Source of the DNA: JAYWIG01 sp043789035 | Lineage (GTDB): Bacteria > Pseudomonadota > Gammaproteobacteria > Burkholderiales > Burkholderiaceae_E | DNA length: 18,827 nucleotides | Direction: 5' to 3' | NCBI GenBank assembly: GCA_043789035.1 | Contig: JAYWIG010000038.1 | Location: forward strand, 1-18,827 | Shown here: positions 7,688 through 14,535 of the stretch, piece after piece | How positions within the stretch are numbered: the first letter of the stretch is position 1 | Layout: every line of letters begins with the position of its first letter | Translations under genes and position numbers: made by a program | Notes under the pieces: model-generated | Told to the model about the DNA's origin: nothing | Databases searched by the model: none | The model's input: the letters and a program-made list of their open reading frames with translations, nothing else

Positions 7688-7697
7688 AACTGGTCTA
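7673..7697 (-). promoter_or_regulatory. Perfect hairpin holding the barrel-gene start codon in its loop
   Basis: On the minus strand TAGACCAGT (7697-7689) and ACTGGTCTA (7681-7673) are perfectly complementary over 9 bp around the 7-base loop TATGGTT. The first three bases of the left arm are the stop codon of the exporter, and the ATG of the barrel gene lies in the loop. In mRNA this would hide the start until a ribosome finishing the exporter opens the stem, which is a translational-coupling arrangement. The structure is seen; the function is inferred. Confidence 0.5.
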
Positions 7698-10600
7698 CTC
7701 TTCTCGTTCAAGGTAGCGTTGCGAAAAAAGATCTTCTGCCACAGCGACATTGGCATCGAATCGATCCATGATGATAGAGGTTGAATGCCCTGTTTGCACA
7801 TTTTTTGCAAGGACTTTCATCGCTTGCCATTTTCCCCGGGAAACATCTACCAGTTTGAAGTCGCTGCTATGAATGGTTTTAAATGCAACGCCGGCCGGGT
7901 CAAAAATATCCACCTTTACAGCGGTGAAGTTCTGTCGATTCACCCAGGTAACGCGCTTCGAGTAGCCGGACTCCTCTGCGACAGCGCTATTTGCGGGAAT
8001 CGATTCAATCACGTCGCACAATTGACCCTCAAAAGGTTCTTCCTTTAGCCAACGATGCTTCCAAGCCTCAGGCTTATGCCCAACCACATCGCCGTAGGAT
8101 AGGTCTGTGCCAAAGAAACTGCCTTTCTTATTGCTACTCGCTAACCTGCGAGCTTTTTTAAGGGCGGGTAGATAAATCCAAATTTCATCTTCTCCAGCGC
8201 TATTTTCTAAGAGTAGCGAAGTTGTATTGCGAACATCGCTAGGCGACAAAAATCTTACGATTCGGCGATTTAATATGCCATCTGAAGCAAGTTTGGTCGC
8301 GCCGTATGTTTTACGAACTCTTTCTTGACCTGACGCGTTGGTTAGCCTAAAAGTCGCGTTTGATAGCGAGCTATCGAGTCGGCTAGTTTGGTAACTTCGC
8401 ACCATAAGATCGGTGGCATCGCGCCCCTGTGCATACGATAAACTTGGAGAAATCGAAAAGAGCGTGGCTAAGCCCACTACAGCTGCCAACCAAAAACCTA
8501 AGCTGCCCGCAATCGCTACTGATGAGCGAGCCCCAGAGGCGGGGGATCTGAAGCATTTCGGCACGTGAATCGTTAAGAGTGTGGGAATGAGAAGCAGTGC
8601 AGTAAAAGCGCTGACAATCATCGACAATACGATCAATAAACCGAACCAGATGTGGACGTAGAAGTTAAGCGATAACAATAACACTGAGTATCCACCCGCT
8701 ACAGCCGTAGCGACGTACACCACAGCCTTCCCCGCAGTTCGCATCGTACGCCGCAATGCGTTTTCGAAATCACTTTCTAAGGTTAGCTCTTCTCGAAGGC
8801 GATAAAGTAAATAGATCGCGTAATCGGCGCCAATACCAATACCCATCGCTGAACTTACTGAATTCGGTGTATTTAGTGGAATGCCGAATAGACCCATAAC
8901 ACCGAAGTTAACGAGTACGGTGAATGCCAGCGGCAAGATGAGATAAATACTGGCCAAAACGGAGCGAAATATTAACAAGCCAGCAAAAAAAACCACTCCG
9001 ATCATTTGCACAATATTGAGTAGCTTGCCGCGCACTAATGATTCACTTAATGCAGAGGTTTGGGGAACGCTTCCCCCGATTTGTATTGTTACTCCACTTG
9101 GTAACTTTGGTTCGACATACTTTCTAATATTCGCAACGATAGTTTCAGCGTAACGACTGCTATCGTTTTTCATCCAAACAACGAGGTTCATATTTTTATA
9201 TTCGTAATCGACATAGGCATCAAAATCATCAGGCTGCCCAGAGATCGAATACAAGAGAAGGTATTGAGAAATTAAATCCGAACTTTTCGGTAACACATCA
9301 AAAAGCATCGAACCATCATGCATCGCTTTATTCATTTGTCGTAACGGATCGACCATGGAAATTGTTTTTCCGACATCGGGAAGCGTTTCGATGTAACGCT
9401 GTACATTCTCGATTAAAGCAAGTACCGCTGGCTCTTTCATTCGATCCGCTCTATCGCCTTGAAAAACGATATAAAGCGTATTGGTGCCTGCGAGCTTTTC
9501 ATTCAAAAACCGATCATCGACACGAATAGGCACAGAAGCACCAAAATAACTCTTGGTTGAGTTTTCTCGATTGAGAAAAAACAAACCGCTGGCGGAGAGA
9601 ACTGCCACGAAGAGAAACCCTAATGCCAACTTTTTACGCGATTGAATAACTAGAGTGACAAGTTGGTCAGCAAATCGATCCCAGCGATTCGGTGTTTTAA
9701 CGGTGGTAGTTGTGAGCACTTTTTTTGGTGGCCGCAACATACTGCGCAGGGCCGGAATCAGCGTTAACTCAATCACCATGGCACAGACGACACCCATACC
9801 TGTAATGACGCCAAAAGTGCGGATCGTGGCAATTTCGAAACTGAGTAATGAAAAAAAACCTGCAGCTGCGACAAAGCCTGCGATTAACATAACCGGGCCA
9901 ATCCGGCTCAATGATTCGACGATAGCCCTATCGTTAGCAATATCCGGAGTATCGTTGGGAAAAGTCTCTCTATGCCGGTCGTATTCTTCGTAGTATCGCT
10001 TCAAAATTTGTACAGCGTGCCCCGCAGCAACTGCTAGTATAAGAATTGGCGTGGTCGCATTAAACGCGTCTAACGGCACGTTCATCAAGCCCATTAAGCC
10101 AATACTCCACAATACCGCTAAAACAGATGTCAGCAGCGGCAACAGCATGCCCTGCACAGTTCGAAAAGCCTCGAAATGAATTAGCCCGATCAATACGAGT
10201 GCGATTGGAAAAAGAAAAGCCATCCTTTGCGCAAATCGTTCGACGGTTGCAAAAAAAACTGGCGTGCCAGTTGCACTGATATTGATTATCGAAGTTTTCT
10301 CGCTATTTGCAACAGCGAGCACCTTGTCGACCACTTCACGAAACCCTTTTGGTCCTATATCGATTGAAAAAGAAAGCGCCGCTAACGACTGATCTCTCGA
10401 AACTAAGGTACCTTGGTAGATGGGGTTTTCTTTAAGCCTTTCACGTAAAAGCTCTGCAGACTGTAACGTGCTTGGGGTTTCGAGTAGGGGTACGACCTGC
10501 ATTTCACCGTTTGATCCTGTGATTGATTTTGCTTTGTCAGACGCGACACTTTGCAACGTGTGGCGCTTTACCCCTGGAACATCAGCAAGCTTTTTAGTTA

Positions 10601-10868
10601 ACCGAGAAATAACATCGAGCACGTCAGGCCGCAATGCCGTGCCGCCATCCGTAGTGTTCACGCCCAACACGACCACATACTTAGAACCGAAGACAGCTTC
10701 GGCCAAATTCGTACCGACAACATTCGGATGCGCTTTGGGTAACATAGCGACCGGATCAATCACAATTCGCAAATTCCGAATTTGGCTACCTAACAGCACA
10801 GTGATTACGCCGACAAGTACCAACACGGCAACTCGATGCCTCACTACCCACTGAATCAATGATCTCAT
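7695..10868 (-). CDS. RND-superfamily exporter (COG1033-like) fused to a C-terminal periplasmic LolA-like domain
   Basis: The product is 1057 residues long. Residues 1-770 form an RND permease: helix 1 at about 12-31, a large periplasmic loop, helices 2-6 at about 212-385, helix 7 at about 410-427, a second large loop, and helices 8-12 at about 612-766, including GIGIGADYAIYLLYRL in helix 10. A thirteenth hydrophobic segment (about 781-812) ends in SPSLSYAQG like a signal peptide. After it comes a domain of about 245 residues with RFLSPSDVRNTTSLLL, DEIWIYLPALKKARRL and SSNKKGSFFGTDLSYGDV, the hallmarks of the LolA-like (TP_0789, PF17131-type) lipoprotein-sorting family. In relatives this domain is usually a separate secreted protein encoded next door. 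With 13 helices it would face the periplasm here too. The ATGA at 10868-10865 overlaps the hydrolase gene. Transport of lipid-like or lipoprotein cargo is inferred from family and context. Confidence 0.85.
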   Translation of the reverse strand: MRSLIQWVVRHRVAVLVLVGVITVLLGSQIRNLRIVIDPVAMLPKAHPNVVGTNLAEAVFGSKYVVVLGVNTTDGGTALRPDVLDVISRLTKKLADVPGVKRHTLQSVASDKAKSITGSNGEMQVVPLLETPSTLQSAELLRERLKENPIYQGTLVSRDQSLAALSFSIDIGPKGFREVVDKVLAVANSEKTSIINISATGTPVFFATVERFAQRMAFLFPIALVLIGLIHFEAFRTVQGMLLPLLTSVLAVLWSIGLMGLMNVPLDAFNATTPILILAVAAGHAVQILKRYYEEYDRHRETFPNDTPDIANDRAIVESLSRIGPVMLIAGFVAAAGFFSLLSFEIATIRTFGVITGMGVVCAMVIELTLIPALRSMLRPPKKVLTTTTVKTPNRWDRFADQLVTLVIQSRKKLALGFLFVAVLSASGLFFLNRENSTKSYFGASVPIRVDDRFLNEKLAGTNTLYIVFQGDRADRMKEPAVLALIENVQRYIETLPDVGKTISMVDPLRQMNKAMHDGSMLFDVLPKSSDLISQYLLLYSISGQPDDFDAYVDYEYKNMNLVVWMKNDSSRYAETIVANIRKYVEPKLPSGVTIQIGGSVPQTSALSESLVRGKLLNIVQMIGVVFFAGLLIFRSVLASIYLILPLAFTVLVNFGVMGLFGIPLNTPNSVSSAMGIGIGADYAIYLLYRLREELTLESDFENALRRTMRTAGKAVVYVATAVAGGYSVLLLSLNFYVHIWFGLLIVLSMIVSAFTALLLIPTLLTIHVPKCFRSPASGARSSVAIAGSLGFWLAAVVGLATLFSISPSLSYAQGRDATDLMVRSYQTSRLDSSLSNATFRLTNASGQERVRKTYGATKLASDGILNRRIVRFLSPSDVRNTTSLLLENSAGEDEIWIYLPALKKARRLASSNKKGSFFGTDLSYGDVVGHKPEAWKHRWLKEEPFEGQLCDVIESIPANSAVAEESGYSKRVTWVNRQNFTAVKVDIFDPAGVAFKTIHSSDFKLVDVSRGKWQAMKVLAKNVQTGHSTSIIMDRFDANVAVAEDLFSQRYLEREE

Positions 10869-11809
10869 TGCATTAGTCCTCGGGTGTTAACGCTGATGAA
10901 TTGCACAGACTGTTGAATGACAGACGCGTCTCGCAAAATTCTTCGATGTCCTAAGCCTTCGGTTGCTAAAAGGATGGCTCCGTTGGACGCCTGTTGAAGC
11001 AACTCTGCATGGGAGAAAGGAATTTCAGCATCGCTCCGATCATGCACCAATAATATTGGCTCCTTAATCCCAGAAATTACATCAACCATTGAAAGTTTCT
11101 CCCAGTTAACCGGTGTGCCACGTCGTAAGTCAAAGTCGTGTCGCATACGTTGAATAACTTTCGGGGAGGTTCGAAAAAAATGCCCGAAGGCATCTAAAAA
11201 CCAATCGCAGCTTTTAAATGAACTAATTAAAACAAAGCGCTTAGCGCTAAGTCCTAAATCTCGTCTAGCTAAGAGTGTCATAGCTGCGCCAAACGAATGA
11301 GCGATTACGCCTTCTAGTGGCGCTACAACTTTTGCAACGGTGGCGAGTGCTTCTGGAAACTCGAACATGTCAGTGCGCCTGCCATCCGATTCACCATGCG
11401 CTGGGCCGTCGAAGCTCACGACCCTCAGACCTTGTGCGACTAAAGATTCGACGAATTCGTGTAGCTGGGTAGCGCGCCCGCCCCAACAATGAACTAGCAA
11501 TATCGTCGGCCCCTCGCCCCATTCAAGCATTTTTAACTGCTTGTTACCGAATGTGACTCGCGTATGCCTAGCATTTTCGTAAGTGGGACGTTCGCGATCG
11601 GGAGTTTTGAACCTTGGTGGTTGCGACAAAATTCGATAACCCAGCTTGGCCCCAGCGCTTATCGATAGTTTTGAAGTAATTCGAAGCGCCGCCCCTAGCA
11701 CCTCAACACCTGAACGGCTCATAAATCGCGCACTACTTTGAAGCGGTTCGGCGAGGGATTTGTTTTCAGTTATAGTGGGTTTTGTGAGATTTCGCGGACC
11801 AATGTTCAT
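10865..11809 (-). CDS. Alpha/beta-hydrolase-fold protein, first gene of the export operon
   Basis: I chose the ATG of MNIGPRNL, giving 314 residues. A TTG 54 bases further upstream is possible but would place the start inside a palindromic operator-like site. The fold is clear: oxyanion-hole HCWGG at 107-111, SFDGPAHGES after it, nucleophile elbow AHSFGA with Ser172, acid Asp260 in LLVHDRSDAEIP, and His288 in EGLGHRRIL, so the triad is complete. No signal peptide is evident, so it should be cytoplasmic. The family cleaves esters, thioesters or amides of hydrophobic substrates. Its place as leader of an exporter/barrel operon suggests it processes the cargo or a lipid precursor. This is inference, and the substrate is unknown. 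Confidence 0.8.
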   Translation of the reverse strand: MNIGPRNLTKPTITENKSLAEPLQSSARFMSRSGVEVLGAALRITSKLSISAGAKLGYRILSQPPRFKTPDRERPTYENARHTRVTFGNKQLKMLEWGEGPTILLVHCWGGRATQLHEFVESLVAQGLRVVSFDGPAHGESDGRRTDMFEFPEALATVAKVVAPLEGVIAHSFGAAMTLLARRDLGLSAKRFVLISSFKSCDWFLDAFGHFFRTSPKVIQRMRHDFDLRRGTPVNWEKLSMVDVISGIKEPILLVHDRSDAEIPFSHAELLQQASNGAILLATEGLGHRRILRDASVIQQSVQFISVNTRGLMQ

Positions 11810-11857
11810 AAGGCACCCAAGGTAAGTGTGATTGCTTATTTGGAGTATTAGTGAGCG

Positions 11858-11871
11858 AGGCAATGTTGCCT
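11858..11871. promoter_or_regulatory. Perfect palindrome, candidate operator near the export operon
   Basis: AGGCAA-TG-TTGCCT is a perfect dyad of 6-bp arms with a 2-base spacer. It lies about 50 bases before the chosen ATG of the hydrolase gene, where a repressor or activator of the leftward operon would bind. The same spacing style (arms plus a 2-base centre) is seen in the second dyad at 11903-11920, although the arm sequences differ. Confidence 0.45.
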
Positions 11872-11902
11872 ATTCCCAATCTTTGCAAACTGATCAAATA
11901 GC

Positions 11903-11920
11903 ATCCCAAAGTTTTGGGAT
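11903..11920. promoter_or_regulatory. Perfect 18-base palindrome in the divergent intergenic region, candidate response-regulator site
   Basis: ATCCCAAA-GT-TTTGGGAT is a perfect dyad with 8-bp arms. It lies between the divergent hydrolase/exporter operon and the response-regulator operon. A plausible -10 box TATGAT (11960-11965), with no good -35 box, lies to its right. If transcription starts about seven bases after that box, the dyad centre is near -60, a classical activator position. The adjacent LuxR-type regulator is the obvious candidate to bind it. Confidence 0.5.
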
Positions 11921-12014
11921 AGCGCGCTTTTAATACACACTTTTACGGTGCCTATCGAATATGATTGTTGCAAGCAAACGTCTCTACAATTCCAGCGCCT
12001 GAAGGCAGAAAAAG

Positions 12015-12701
12015 ATGTCACTAGGATTAACTCAATCAAACGCTGCTCAAAATTCGAACATACCGATTACTGTCGCAATCGTTGAGGATGAGCCCGAGGT
12101 ACGCTTACGCTTCGAAGCTGCAGTGCGCTCCCATGCTCGCCTTTCACTTCTGTTTGCAGCATCAAATGCCGAGCAGGCGATCGCCCTCACGGAGCTACGA
12201 AGACCTGATGTTTTTTTGATAGATCTGGGCCTTCCGGATAGAGATGGCCGCGAAGTGATTTCTTGGTTAGTGCTTAAATGCCCCGATACTCTAGCCATGG
12301 TTGTGACTGTTTTTGCCGACGAGGAGCATGTGCTTTCAAGCTTGGAAGCGGGTGCAGTTGGTTACCTGCTTAAAGACACCCCTAGCGATGAAATTGCGAG
12401 GCTGATTGTTGAGCTTTATGAGGGCGGATCGCCAATTAGCCCCTCGGTTGCAAGATCTGTAATACGGCGATTCATCGGAAAAAAGCCCGAAGTTGTCGTG
12501 AAAGTAGATAATCCAATGAGTGAAAGAGAACTCGAAGTGTTGCGTTTGATTGAGAAGGGAATGACTTACGAGGAAGTTTCTGAGATTCTTGGCATTACCT
12601 GGCACACAGTGACTGCGCATTTAAGAAATGTTTATCGAAAACTTCAAGTGAACTCAAAGGGGCAAGCAGTTTTTGAGGCAAAGCAAAGAGGTTTTTTGTA
12701 A
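12015..12701 (+). CDS. LuxR/NarL-family response regulator
   Basis: The receiver domain covers about residues 18-135 of 228. It has the acidic pocket Glu24/Asp25 (VEDE), phosphoacceptor Asp70 (FLIDLGLPD), Thr98 and Lys120 (GYLLKD). The C-terminal LuxR-type helix-turn-helix (about 167-226) is complete: MSERELEVLRLIEKGMTYEE then ILGITWHTVTAHLRNVYRKL. The gene leads an operon with two sensor kinases (16 bases to the first) and is divergent from the exporter operon. I infer that it is phosphorylated by the second kinase and may control the divergent operon as well as its own through the palindromes in the intergenic region. Confidence 0.92.
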   Translation: MSLGLTQSNAAQNSNIPITVAIVEDEPEVRLRFEAAVRSHARLSLLFAASNAEQAIALTELRRPDVFLIDLGLPDRDGREVISWLVLKCPDTLAMVVTVFADEEHVLSSLEAGAVGYLLKDTPSDEIARLIVELYEGGSPISPSVARSVIRRFIGKKPEVVVKVDNPMSERELEVLRLIEKGMTYEEVSEILGITWHTVTAHLRNVYRKLQVNSKGQAVFEAKQRGFL

Positions 12702-12717
12702 CGGTCTGGGGCGAACT

Positions 12718-14532
12718 ATGTTTTATATCTTAACGTTTCTGGCCCTACTTATACCAAAGTTAGGTTTAGCCGCAAATTTCCCGGTGCTTAAAATCGAGCA
12801 AGCCACGCTTTTCGAATTATCAGGCTCCGAAGCTACGCGAATAATCAAACTACCTTTGTTAGAGGCGCGAAGTCCGCGTGTTTTCAAGAAGTTCCGGCTA
12901 GAAACCACTTTTAATCTACCGGGCAACCTACCAAATAGTAACAATGACGACCTGCTAACCGTTTACTGCATTTCCCTTCACGACGGTGGCAGGATAAGTG
13001 TTAACGGCACTCCGGTTGGCGAAATAGCGACAGCAACCTCACAAACCACCGTTCGAAACATTCGGCCGTACGTTTTCAACATTCCGCGAAGTTTGCTTAA
13101 GAGCGGAGATAACCAACTATCACTTGAGTGGGGCGCGCGCGAATCCCTCACTATCTCATCGATTTTTATCGGTCCACAAAGTCTGGTCATGGAAAACTAC
13201 CAAAAACGTCTGTTTTGGCAAAACACGATGGCACAAATAACGTTTACCTACGCCCTCATCATTGCCCTTGTTTTACTGGGCATTTTTGCTATTTTTCTAA
13301 ATCAAGCCGGTTACCTATTACTTGGTTTAAGTGCCCTAGGTTGTGCAATCTCAGTTTTCGTTTATCTTTTACCACCTATGCCAGCCGCGCTCTACCCTTA
13401 CTGGCGGGCAATACACATGGTCGGTATTGCGATCTTTACCAACGGAGCATGGCTTTTTTTACTTAAAGTCGGTGGTTCAAAGAATCGCTGGTACCCACGA
13501 CTATGTATTGCTTGGGCCACACTCGGGCCAGCGGTGTTTTTAATTAACTTCTGGATCAACGACGTTAGCTTTATGCGGATCCCAGAGGGGGTGTGGGCGA
13601 TCACAACCATGTTGGGTGGCGTATACCCCCTCTTACTATTGATCGCATCAATACGACGCCGATGGGACTGGCGCAATTTAGTCTTTTTAACTACCACCGG
13701 TGGCTCAATCGTGCTAGGAGTTGGAGACATAGTCTTTCAATCAACCGGAGCAAGTGTATTTGGGAAATTTGGTTACAGCATTCAAGTTATTTCCCCGATT
13801 TGGCTCACAAGTTTGGCTTTAGTTTTGATGACCGATTTTGTCAAGACACTCGCTAAAAGCGATGTGCATAGCAAGACACTCACTGAAAGTTTGGAAAATC
13901 AACAAAAGCAATTAAGTTTTTTTCATGACGAGAATCAACGGATCGAGAAAGAGAGGGCCATACTCGAAGAAAGGCAGCGCGTCTTGGCAGACATTCAAGA
14001 TGGGCTGGGTTCCCAACTGATTACATCACTCGCGCGCAGCGAGCGGGGCGCTTTAAGCAACGAACAGACCAGCCAGCTCTTACATGAATGCATTGACGAT
14101 TTACGCTTAGCGATTGACGCTATGTCTGAGCAAGACAATCCATTCATAGTGGCCGCTGGAAATTTGCGCTTTCGCCTCGAACCACGATTAAGAGCAGCGG
14201 GAATTGCCTTAATATGGAATGTAAGAGATCTTTCTGATTCGCTTGCGTTGCCAGAACGAACCACCCTTCCTTTGCTTAGAATTTTGCAACAAAGCATCAT
14301 CAATGCATTAAACCGCCTTAACGCTACCCAAATTATTGTTACTCTGAGCGAAGATCTCAATGAATTTGTCATGCAGGTTCACGACAATGGTCAAGCATTA
14401 GAAAATAACGTACAGCGAGAAGATAGCGGTGTAGCCGATATGCATAAGCGCGCTCATTTCATTAACGCCCAGATTTCGATTTTTTCGGACAACGGAACAA
14501 CGATACATTTACGGCTAAATCTCGAGACCTAA
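12718..14532 (+). CDS. Sensor histidine kinase paralogue lacking the phosphoacceptor His (probable pseudokinase)
   Basis: I start at the ATG of MFYILTF, preceded by GGGG at 12708-12711, giving 604 residues. The order is: signal peptide or first helix (1-18), periplasmic beta-sandwich resembling a carbohydrate-binding/7TMR-DISM sensor (about 20-165, with LHDGGRISVNGTPVGE and WGARESLTIS), seven membrane helices (about 169-378), coiled coil, HisKA_3-like helix pair (about 415-475) and an ATPase domain. In the first helix the motif reads ADIQDGLGSQL, so residue 427 is Gln (CAA) where active kinases have His. In the ATP lid region DNGQAL (Ala560) replaces DNGKGF and DSGVADMHKRA replaces GKGISGINKRA, while the N-box Asn is kept. 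It is unlikely to autophosphorylate. It may dimerise with the paralogue next door as a sensor or modulator. The frame is intact and codon use is normal, so it is not a decaying gene. Confidence 0.85.
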   Translation: MFYILTFLALLIPKLGLAANFPVLKIEQATLFELSGSEATRIIKLPLLEARSPRVFKKFRLETTFNLPGNLPNSNNDDLLTVYCISLHDGGRISVNGTPVGEIATATSQTTVRNIRPYVFNIPRSLLKSGDNQLSLEWGARESLTISSIFIGPQSLVMENYQKRLFWQNTMAQITFTYALIIALVLLGIFAIFLNQAGYLLLGLSALGCAISVFVYLLPPMPAALYPYWRAIHMVGIAIFTNGAWLFLLKVGGSKNRWYPRLCIAWATLGPAVFLINFWINDVSFMRIPEGVWAITTMLGGVYPLLLLIASIRRRWDWRNLVFLTTTGGSIVLGVGDIVFQSTGASVFGKFGYSIQVISPIWLTSLALVLMTDFVKTLAKSDVHSKTLTESLENQQKQLSFFHDENQRIEKERAILEERQRVLADIQDGLGSQLITSLARSERGALSNEQTSQLLHECIDDLRLAIDAMSEQDNPFIVAAGNLRFRLEPRLRAAGIALIWNVRDLSDSLALPERTTLPLLRILQQSIINALNRLNATQIIVTLSEDLNEFVMQVHDNGQALENNVQREDSGVADMHKRAHFINAQISIFSDNGTTIHLRLNLET

Positions 14533-14535
14533 GCA

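Noticed and set aside
7688..7810. Longer N-terminus for the barrel protein
   Set aside because: This would overlap the exporter's coding region by 116 bases and place a signal peptide 41 residues inside; the ATG at 7687 gives a normal signal peptide.
12673..12717. Upstream TTG start for the first kinase
   Set aside because: It lies inside the regulator gene and puts charged residues before the signal peptide; the ATG at 12718 has a GGGG ribosome site at good distance.
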